Shown here in pieces: positions 46,298 to 56,730 of a stretch of 64,000 nucleotides of DNA (its first letter is position 1; each line of letters starts with the position of its first letter). Both the position numbers and the translations under genes were made by a program. The DNA comes from Amanita rubescens (taxonomy: Eukaryota; Basidiomycota; Agaricomycetes; Agaricales; Amanitaceae): assembly GCA_015039365.1 (NCBI GenBank), contig WION01000014.1, positions 434,001 through 498,000 on the forward strand. The letters are read 5' to 3'. The notes beneath the pieces were generated by a model, which had not been told where the DNA came from, did not search any database, and worked only from the letters and a program-made list of their open reading frames with translations.

Positions 46298-46486
46298 CAT
46301 CAGGAAAATTCTCATTTGGCTTAAAATGACTTATTTAAAATAAGGCCTAATAAGTGTCAAAAGTGGGGGGGGGGTGCCCTATCCCAACCTTATTTAAGGC
46401 AAAAATAAGGCACCCCCCCACTTTTGACACTTATTAGGCCTTATTTTAAATAAGTCATTTTAAGTCAAATGAGAATTTTCCTGATG
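46298..46486. repeat. Fold-back element (MITE-like)
   Basis: Two arms of about 80 bp (46298-46378 and 46409-46486) are near-perfect inverted copies, starting CATCAGGAAAATTCTCATTTG and ending in a G/C homopolymer run (10 G against 7 C). The 30-bp loop repeats CTTATTTAAGGC-like sequence. There is no coding capacity. It lies 372 bp beyond the stop codon of the G-domain gene and could form a long hairpin in any read-through transcript. Confidence 0.9.
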
Positions 46487-46857
46487 CATATCAACCAGTT
46501 TGTGAAAGAATGTTCAATGGATGGCAAAATGACAAGTTTGATGGTGGAACTTGTAAAGTGTGACCTGGGCAGCTTGCGGCAGTCCTTAGTCACATTTGGG
46601 GGAAATATGAGCAATGGAATTCAAATTACAACACCAACAACCATCATATGAATGTCTACATCAGAGAGAAAATTTGAGACAGATGCCTGGGCAGCCAAGG
46701 GAATGCATAAGAGAAAGTTGATCTATGTGCAGATAAATATGATCTCAATGCAGAGGTGTGGTGCAGCTGATGAATCACCTGGATACCAGTGGCATGCCAT
46801 GTGTTTCAGCCTGCCATAAATTGTTCATAAGTAGTCCATGACTAGGCAAAGTACATA

Positions 46858-49800
46858 CTATCCATCAATATGAGTTGGCACCTGCCTATGGAGTAATGTG
46901 ACAAAGTCACCATGATGACCAGAGTGCATAAAGTCAGGAGTAATGTTAGTCTTCAGCTTCTGGACATAGCCTTTTTGCTTGTATTGATCCAAGGCCTCTG
47001 TGACTGATGGCAGAAATGGTTTATTGATCCAAAAGGATAGCTTGGCAATGATAATAATTGCTTGAGAGTTTAAGCACAAATACAGTAAATGAAAGAAATA
47101 ATTTACAAATTAAGATCTGGAAATCAGTTGTCTCATTCTGCAATGGCATCAGTTGTTTACTACACCCCAGAAAAGAACAAAAAAAACCTTGATTGCAAAG
47201 TTCCTTTCCTTGTCTCTAAACATGAACTTGCTGGCTGCAAAGTCCCTTCGCTTGTCTCCAAACATGGAGCAAAGTTCACCCTAGTACTTATCAGATAGAA
47301 TAAAGCATCCAATGTATCATAGACCTACAGGCTAGCATGCAAACCAATATCAACATCAATACCTCATGAACCAGCACCACTCACCTGGAAATCAAGGAAA
47401 GTGATATAAGTGAGACCAATGATCACATGAGGTGGGAGTGGGCCAGCTGAAACCTTACAATCTGTGATGATAATGTGACTAATGTAAAAGGAAGACATGG
47501 AAAAGACATGGCAACATGCTCACTTTCTGATGTATGTATGTATGTACATAGGGTATAATGATATATTGAACATTAGTGAATTGAAGAATACTGAGAATGT
47601 ACTAAGATCAGAAAATTTGCAATGTCACTCACAAGCTGTTGGTCAAAGGAAAAGAAGTCATGAGACTGCCTGTTACAAAATGTGCAATGTCATTCACTCC
47701 CTGTCAGTCACAGGAAAAAATGTGAAGAGACTGCCTTGGAGAATATACAATGGAGTCACTCACTTGCTATCATTGGTCATAGGATTGAAAGAGCTTTTCA
47801 CAAAATCTGCAACATTGGCACTCACCAACTGATGGCCATAGAAAAAGATGGATGAGACTGCCTTTCTCAAAATGTGCAATGTCACTTACTTCCTGTTGGC
47901 CATAGTGATGAGACTGCCTTTCATAAAATGTGCAATGTCACTCACAGACTGTTGATCATAACAAAAATATGATGAGAGACTGCCTTTCACAAAATGTGCA
48001 ATGTCACTCACTTGCTGTTGGTCATAGGAAAAAATCTGATGAGATTGCCCATCACAAAATGTGCAATGTCACTAACTCGCTGTTGGTCATAGGAAAAGAT
48101 GCAATGAGATTGGTTTTTTCACAAATTGTGATAATGTCACCTACAGTCTGTTGGTCATAGGAAACAATAATGAGACTGCTTTTGAGTCATAAAATATTGT
48201 CACTCACTTCCTGTTGATTGGATGTGATGAGACTGCCTTTCACAAAATGTGTAAAGCCACTTACAAGCTGTTGGTCATAGAAAAAGATGGAGTCATGAGA
48301 CTTCCTTTCACACAATGTGCAATACAGTAACTTACAGACTGTTGGTCATAGGAAAAGATGTGATGAGACTGCCTTTCATAAAATGGGTAACAGTGTCACT
48401 CACAGACTGAGTTGGTTATAGTACAAGACTGCCTTTCACAAAATGTGTAATGTCACTCACAAGCTGTTGGTCATAAGAAAAGATGTGATGATACCACCTT
48501 TCACACAATGTGGAATGACAGTCACTCACTCCCTGTCAATGATAGGAAAAGATGTGATGAGATAGCTGTTAACAAAATGTGCAATGTAAGTTATTCACTT
48601 CCTATTGGTTATAGGTCATGAGGCTGCCTTTCACAAAATGTGTGGCAATGTCACTCACAGACTGTTGATCATAGGAAAAGATGTGATGACACTGCCTTTC
48701 ACAAAATGTGCAATGTCACTCACTTGCTGTTGGTCATAGGAAAAGATGTGATGACACTGCCTTTCACAGAATGTGCAATGTCACTCACTTGCTGTTGGTC
48801 ATAGGAGAAAATGTGATGAGACTGTTTTTCACAAAATGTGCATTGTCACTTGCTCGCTGTTTGTCATAGGAAAAAATGTGATGAGACTGCCTTTCACAAA
48901 ATATGTAATGTCACTTGCATACTGTTGGTAAAAGATGTAATGAGACTGCCTTTCACAAAATGTGCAATGTTACTCACAGACTGTTGGGAGTTGTTGGAAA
49001 AGATGTGATGAGATTACCTTTCGCAAAATGTGTTACTGTGTAATATTACTCACTTGCTGTTCATTGTAGGAAGAGACTCTGTCTTGTCTTAAATTGTGCA
49101 ATGTCACTCACAGACTGTTGGTGATTGGAAAGATGTGATGAGACCTTTTTTCACAAAATGTCCAATGTCACTCACAGACTGTTGATCATAGAAAGATGTG
49201 ATGAGGTTGTCTTTCACAGATTGTGCAATGTCACTCACAAGCTGTTGGTCATAGGAAAAGATGTGATGAGACTGCCTTTCACAAAATATGTAATGTCACT
49301 CACTTCCTATTGGTCATAGAAAATATGTGATGAGACTGCAGCACTGCCTTTCACAAAATGTCCATTGTCACTCACTTGCTGTTGGTCATAGGAAAAGATG
49401 CAGTGAGGTTGTCTTTCACAAAATGTCCAACATCACTCACATGCTGTTGATTATAGAAAAAGGTGTGATGAGAGTGCCTTTAACAAGGTATCCAATGTCC
49501 CTCACTTGCTGTTGGTCATAGGAAAAATGTGATGAGACTGCCTTTCACAAAATATCCAATATTACTTACTTCCTGTTGGTTGTAGGATATTGAAGGTGAG
49601 TAATGAGACTGTATTTTACAAAATGACCAATGTCACTATGTTACTCACAGGCTGTAAGTCACAGGAAAGCATGTCATGAGACTGCCAAGTTTCACAAATG
49701 TGCAATGTCACTCACAAACTATTGATCATAGGAATAGGTAGATGTCATGAGACTGCCTTTAACAAATGCCCATCCAATGTTACTATGTATGTCACTCACA

Positions 49801-52800
49801 AACTGTTGGTCATAGGAAAAAATTGTGATGAGCCTGCCCTTCACAAAATGTCCAATATCACTCACAAGCTGTTGGTCATAGAAAAAGATGTGATGAGACT
49901 GCCTTTCACAAAATGTCCAATGTCACTCACTTGCTGTTGATTATAGGAAAAGATGTAACAAGACTGCCTTCACAATATATGGCAGCAATGTCACTCACAA
50001 GCTGTTTTTCATAGGAAAAATATGATAAGACTGCCTTGAACAAATGTCCTATGTTGCTATGTCACTCACTCGCTGTTGGTCATAGGAAAAGATGTGATGA
50101 CTCAATTGCCTTTCACAAAATATGCAACCATGTTACTCACCTGCTGTTGGTCATGGGAAAAGATGAGATGAGACAGCCTTTCACAAAATGTGTTGAAAGT
50201 CACTCACTTCCTGTTGGTCATAGCCGGGAAAGTACTTCCTTTCACATAATGTGCAATGTCACTTACTCTCTGTTAATCATAAGGAAAGGCTCGGATGTGA
50301 TGAGACTGCCTTCCACAAAATATGCAATGTTACTCACATGCTATTGGTCATAGGGTAATGTGTGATGAGACTGCCTTTCACAACATGTGCAATGCCACTC
50401 ACTTCCTGTTCATTGTAGGAAGAGATATCTTTCTCAAATTGTGCAATGTCACTCACAGACTGTTGGTCATAGTAAAAGATGTGGTGAGACTGCCTGTCAC
50501 AAAATGTGCAATGTCACTCACAAACTGTTCATCATTGGAAAATATGTGATGAGACTGCCTTTCTCAAAATGTGCAATGTAACTGACCCCCTGTTGGTCAT
50601 AGGGAAAGATGTGATGAGACTGCCTTTCACAGAATGTGCAACTTGAATGTCACTCACTTGCTGTTTATGATAGGAAATTAAAGATGTGATTTCACAACAT
50701 GTGCAATGTCACTCACAGACTGTTGGCCATAGCAACAGATGTGATGAGATTGCCTTTCACAAAATGGCCATGTCCCTCACATTCTGTTGGTAAAAGATGT
50801 AATGAGACTGCCTTTCACAAAATGTAAAATGTGCAATGTCACTCACTTCCTGTTGGTCATAGTAGGAAAAGATGTGATGAGATTGCCTTTCACAAATTGT
50901 GCAATGTCACTCACAAGCTGTTGGTCATAAGAAAGATGTAATGACACTGCCTTTTACAAATTGTGCAATGTCACTCACTTGCTGTTGGTCATAGGGAACA
51001 ACATGATGATACATACTGCCCATCACAAAATGTGCAATATCACTCACTCGCTATTGGTCATGGGATATGATGAGAGTGCCTTTCACAAAATGTGGAACAC
51101 AGTCACTCACTCCCTATTGGTCATAGGAAAAGATGGGATGAGACTCCCTTCCACCCAAATCTTCAATGTTGCTCACATCCTGTCAGTCATAGGGAAACAA
51201 TACATATGTAGGACACCTTTTCAGGAATATTTGCAATGTTACTCACATACTGTTGGCCATAGGCAAAATTTTGGTGAGGTCATCTTTTGAATAACTAAAT
51301 CAGCTTGACATGCTGCTAACCACCTATGTTTTAGTATAGGAAGACATGTGATTTTGCTGCTTTTCACAAAACTTGCAATATCACTCACAATCTGTAGAAC
51401 AAATGAGTTTGTCCAAATTGCCCTGTAGCAAAATGGCCATCATCACTCACTTCCTTTTAGAATGGAATTAGCACCTTGAATTTGGAAAAAAGAATGCACT
51501 GCCACTGACTCTCTTTTGCTATAGTGTTCATATGATGAATTCACATCTCACAAAAGGATCACATACATCCTGTTTGTCTTGGAATAGCTTGTGAAGAGGC
51601 TTTGAAAAGGAGAAATATTTACTGTCTGTTGTTTTGGGACAAGATGTAATGCTTATGAGCAAACAGGAAGGAAATGTCACTTACTTTCTATTATTAATTC
51701 AATGAAGTTGAGATTCTCTTTCAGATAATTATATGTCACCCAACTTTCTATCATTCATTGAGTTATGTCTGATAAGCTGCACAAAAACCAATGTTGCTTA
51801 CTTTCTTTAAGCAGGTCAGATGTGGTGTGAAGCAGTGTTGTATTACTCACTCCCTGTCCATGAGAGACTGGATTAACAACTCTGCTTACAATGATAGATC
51901 AACTCACTTGCTATTGGTCATATGATGCACCATAGGACCATTTACAAAAAAATTCAAAATTAAGTTGGCATGGCACTCACTTCCTGTAGTAGATTATGAC
52001 AACACTGTTGATCACAAAAGGAAGCATTACTCACAAACTGTTGTCATGAAATGATACATATATGTATCAGATCTATGCTAGTTCAATGTCACTTACCCAC
52101 TGATATCAATATCATCAGATCTTGCATCAAGAATATGGTGACTTGAACTAACCTGTGTTTCACCCAGTTGTTCATTGATCATCTGAATCATGACTAATCT
52201 TGTTTTCATGTGAAGGCATTGGAGTGTTACTTACTTCCTGATGAACTTTGAAAGTATTTATCATTCCATATGAAGGCCACCTACTGCCCTGTCCACCTAT
52301 TACCATTTAAAGTTTTCTGTGCTGATGTGCAGTCTGACAAGAATACACACCCAGAAATGTGGAAATTTTGAAAAAACTACAAGAATGACTTGATCCCATG
52401 TCCACCAATCTTTGTGTTTCAGAACATGTCTGAAGTTTGAACAATGTTGATGTTAATAAGTAACATGTTGAATGTTTAAGTGACCCTCACTGAAGTGCAG
52501 ATTTAACACAAAGGTCAAGATTATTCATCTGTGTTGAAACAAATAGTTGATGTATGCTGTCATCATCTATTACATCAGCAGTTTTCTGAGTTAATTCAGC
52601 ACAATTATTGTCCAGTAAATCCATGTCTATGAAACAATATTAATGCCATCTTTTGGCAAAAAGAAAATTCTTACCTTCCAATCGTACATATGCCTTGGGA
52701 GGATATTTGGTGTTCAAAACTTTAGGAAGATATGCTGTCTGAAAAGTGGTTTCAGCAACTTCCCTGGCTCTCCCCCACTTATCTTCATCATGTGCATCAG

Positions 52801-53655
52801 TCAAGTTGACAAATTCACTGGATATTTGACCATCAAATTTAGTGAATATAACCACCAAAGGAACTGTTAAGGAAATATTTACTGGTCAGCACACTGTAAA
52901 ATTAGTATTTAGCAATTTACCTTTGCCTGTTCCTTTATTAAAGAATTTGAGTTCTGCAGGTAGGATGGGACGAGGACTGTCCATGGGTATGCAGTACCTA
53001 CAGGAAGCCAGGTCAGCCAGTACTGTAAAGAGATAGAGCAAGATACCAAATTGCATGCAACTGGTTTTTCAGCTCAGTTTCTGCAGACTTCTTTTCAATG
53101 AACCTCCAAGCAGCATCCAATTCCTCAGTTGAACCTGATTCAAAACCCTGAGAGTCATGGAAGATAAAGTTACTTCCAGGGTATGTAATTTGATGCTCAA
53201 TTTCATGCAGGCCTCTCTGTTAGAGTCATTTGCATGTGAATAAGTCCATACATCATCATCTAACTCACCTCATGTGATGGCACCAAATGAATAGGAGACT
53301 GTACAAGCTGATTACCTGCAAGAAATTCAAAATCAAAGGAAGCACAAAACTCAAACTGACTGTAGTACCACTCTTGTCATATATGATGGCAATTGTCCCC
53401 TTTGCTACACCACAAACCTTCTCAAGGATGGTTGTCTTGCCTGCATTAGCCCTCCCAATAAGAAGAATGTGAAAGTGCGGGCATTGATAGCGTTCCCTGA
53501 GCTCTTGAACATGTGTCTCAGAGTCTGTATCTGCAGTGATATGTGTCAGCCAAGGATTAGCAATGCTAGATCACACAAATTAGCCTACTACTCAAAGAAC
53601 TTGGAGGTGCACCACTAGTTGTAGTAGCTGCCATGACTGAAGATGAAGTACTCAT
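46858..53655 (-). CDS. G-domain GTPase with 74 single-codon exons
   Basis: Normal exons at the 5' end (53655-53592, 53530-53372, 53315-53269, 53216-53047, 52997-52921, 52863-52675, 52626-52491, 52429-52351, 52296-52285) encode a GTP-binding domain. It has P-loop GRANAGKT (residues 47-54), HDSQGFE (DxxG), NQLHAIWYCIPM and TKFD, then PPKAYVRLE, HQLFVSTQMNNLDLC and a helical WWTWDQVILVVF tail. A 3-nt exon (52237-52235) and a 30-nt exon (52182-52153, MINEQLGETQ) follow. Then come 73 exons of exactly 3 nt between 52099 and 47329, all in phase 0 and none a stop. Exons 47280-47188, 47137-47107 and 47060-46858 finish a conserved-looking C-terminus (IIIIAKLSFWINKPF...). The model gives 87 exons and 503 residues with every junction in frame. 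P-loop proteins of this kind are expanded in mushrooms; their role is unknown. The outer exons are secure; splicing of the 3-nt exons is unproven. Confidence 0.7.
47329..47331 (-). other. Last single-codon exon of the series (CCT)
   Basis: On the minus strand: AG, CCT, GTAGGT. It is the lowest-coordinate member of the 3-nt exon series. Its neighbours upstream are ATT (47461-47459) and AAA (47526-47524), lying in introns that are not copies of the tandem unit. Confidence 0.5.
47384..47385 (-). promoter_or_regulatory. Recursive splice site (zero-length exon)
   Basis: Within the 127-nt intron 47458-47332 the minus strand reads TTTCCAG directly joined to GTGAGT. An acceptor fused to a donor with no exon between is the form of a recursive splice site. 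It sits where another 3-nt exon would be expected by spacing. Confidence 0.45.
47633..51249 (-). repeat. Tandem array of ~65-bp intron-plus-codon units
   Basis: 56 recognisable units in one orientation. On the minus strand each unit runs from a GTGAGTGACATTG donor region through ...GGCAGTCTCATCA... to a CCTATGACCAACAG acceptor (62 nt), then a variable 3-nt codon before the next donor. Neighbouring units differ by point changes and small indels inside the 62-nt part. The consensus period is 65 bp, not a multiple of three, so no long open frame crosses units on either strand. The donor is GT in all but two units (48856-48854 and 48921-48919), which use GCAAGT, the known functional GC variant. 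All acceptors are AG. Confidence 0.9.
51250..52237 (-). other. Diverged part of the single-codon exon series
   Basis: Fourteen further 3-nt exons (from 51323-51321 up to 52099-52097), plus one at 52237-52235, are separated by 46-70 nt introns that are no longer alignable to the array consensus. Each still has GT...AG ends and exactly 3 nt between AG and GT. The 30-nt exon at 52182-52153 interrupts the series in phase. One donor (GTTGGG at 51744) is weak. Confidence 0.6.
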
Positions 53656-54500
53656 GTTTTGCTAGGATCAAGATCAGATTGTTTGATTGACTCAAGTCTC
53701 GAGACTCGGAGGGGTGGTGAAAGGGAAATGCCCACAAGAGATAATGGAAAAAGGCAGAGACAGCTGGGTGTGTGAACTTGAATCAAGACAGAGGCAACAC
53801 TGGATGACTCTGTATCTGAACTCTGGATTAAGATAGCAGCAAGTTCAATGATGTGGCTTGACCTACCAGTACGTGAAGGTAGATGGCGTGTGCTGGGTCG
53901 AGATCAGATGACCGTGGGATAGGTGACAGCTGGCCAGAAACGATGCGTTTCAAGGTCAAGACTAGTACTTGGGCTTGAGCGCGCACAGACTCGCGATGCG
54001 AGTGTACTGCCTGGCGCAAAATCGAACAGTGCGTCTGGTCAAAGGGTCGAGAGCGCGCGGGACTATAACTTGTTCACGAGGCTGCACTGACCCCAGGAAG
54101 CTCTCAGGTCCAGTCACATTACATATTTGGATATCTTCTCCATTCAGTAACGTGGGTTACCCCGTCCCGTATTCCTTCCGATATTCTAGCTCTTTCTCGA
54201 AACTACGGAACTCTCAGGTGACGCAATTCACTACGACGGGCGTTCGCTCAAGAGCTCCGTCCCTGGATCGGATGGCGTTAGTCCATAACAGGGTCACTAG
54301 TAGGTAACTACTGTGGGTCCCCGACTCCCCGTGCTGAGCTCAGATCATGATCGATGATCGACGATCGTCTATATAGTAAATGAAGTACATTCGACCACTT
54401 TTCTCCTCCCGATTTGCCACCACTGGCCAACTCTACACTTTCAGGTTCCGCTCCTCAGGCTTATCTCAACGACGCCCGTATTATTTCCCTAGAAACTATA
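53656..54500. other. Promoter region between divergent genes
   Basis: 5' flank of the minus-strand G-domain gene and of the plus-strand copy C. CpG dinucleotides return to normal frequency here, in contrast to 46.5-53.4 kb. A palindromic ATGATCGATGATCGACGATCGTC cluster begins near 54348 and a related one lies near 55525, i.e. on both sides of copy C. Confidence 0.55.
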
Positions 54501-54735
54501 CGATCAAATCCTATAACAGCTGTTCTTGATACCCTGTATTGCGGTCTTCAGATCACCCTATATTCGCAAACATGCAAATCTGTACGCGCTCGTCATCGCG
54601 TTGCATGATCATGCGCCATGGACATTGTGGGTGTCTATCTTGAAAAAAAGCTGTGGAAAAGCTGTGACAGGACTCGAGGGCGCTAAATTGCATACCTTTC
54701 CTTTGCGTAGATTCCACGACTCGAAGCCTGCCACC

Positions 54736-55484
54736 ATGCGTTTCTTTCAGACCTTCGCCTCAGCTTCTGTAAAGTCAGGCACTCAGGCCGCTGCCGTTGC
54801 AGTCCCAGGCTTAGGAGGTGTCGGAGAGATTCTCTCTGCCATTATCATGCTGTGTGACAGCGTCCCTCAGAACAGGTACATAAGATACCTCTCACGGCGC
54901 AATTATTCTCTGACCGATTTACATAGGGATGCTGCCCGTAGGCTGGCAGAGAGATGTCAGCAACTGCACAAGGCTTTGGAGCAGTACGAGCAAACGCCTT
55001 TGCCTGATCGCACAGTCCGATATAGGGCTGACGTGTTTAAGTCCGTTATCTGTCCCTCGACGATAAAATTTTACTCACGAAGTGTAGATGTCTTAAGAAG
55101 GTCAAGGATACGATGGAGAAATGGTCCGGGAAAGGCTGGCCTCGCATGTTAGTAAATCAGGGGAAATTCGAAAGGGACATCGATGATTGCTGTAGCAAAA
55201 TATCGGACTGCTTTACAATCTTCACGGTGAGCACTTTGCGTCTGGATTGTGAAAGGGATAGTGTCATGATTTTTCAGACTGCCTCCCAAATGGAATTGCT
55301 GGCACAGCGCCAGGAAGAAGTCGAAAGGGGGAAAAAAGGCCTGAAAGAGAGTCGTGATGGCGACTATCATCGTAAAACGAGTTTCTTCTTGAGAGAGTTT
55401 GACGCTGTCAAATTCATGTCGGCCCGGCTAGTGACAAATATGGTTATGGATAGCCTCGGAGCGCCCTCGGCCTTTTTTTTTTAA
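54736..55484 (+). CDS. Helical-domain protein, MLKL-NTD-like (copy C)
   Basis: A close paralogue of copy B with the same intron positions (donor after CAGAACAG, after GTGTTTAA and after ATCTTCACG). It starts at the ATG in CCACCATGCG: MRFFQTFASASVKSG, then VPGLGGVGEILSAIIMLCDSVPQNR, ARRLAERCQQLHKALEQYE, LKKVKDTMEKWSGKGW, FERDIDDCCSKISDCF and MELLAQRQEEVERGKKG. After REFDAVKF it diverges and stops in a T-rich run (SAFFF). It lacks the ETWEDI exon of copy B, so it may be 3'-truncated. The 200 bp upstream are also shared with copy B, showing duplication of gene plus promoter. Domain naming is by pattern, as for copy B. Confidence 0.65.
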
Positions 55485-55801
55485 GTCGTTTGGTCTTCAC
55501 AACCGTTCATCTCATCGATCATCAATAATCGATGATCGATGATCGTCGATCACGCTAACCTTCAGGCATATAAAAGCAGTACATACTATGAATACAGTTC
55601 GACCCTTAGTTTCAGGAATAACGCGTGTCGCGTTGCTAAAACATCTAATATGCTGGCAAGCGATTGAGATACAGAGCCAAACCGAAAAATGTAGAGTTGG
55701 GTGGTGGCAACTCGGGAGATATACTATTCAATCAAACCATCAAATACCGTTATCTGGATGCCACTAATATTAGATCCTAACAATTACAAATAGATAACAT
55801 C
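55485..55801. other. Intergenic, promoter of BUD32
   Basis: It contains a CATCGATCATCAATAATCGATG-type palindrome cluster at 55508-55550 similar to the one at 54348, and a TATAAAAG at 55569-55576. No exon. Confidence 0.55.
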
Positions 55802-56709
<908 letters not shown>

Positions 56710-56730
56710 CTTCCCACCGTTAGTTTAGTT

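Noticed and set aside
47633..51249. CRISPR-like array (conserved repeat with variable spacers)
   Set aside because: The variable part is only 3 nt, the genome is eukaryotic, and splice signals explain the layout.
47497..51290. Many plus-strand open frames of 60-110 codons with repeated peptides such as CNVTHSLLVIGK
   Set aside because: The unit is about 65 bp, not a multiple of three, so frames change every unit; none starts or ends consistently. They are shadows of the intron repeats.
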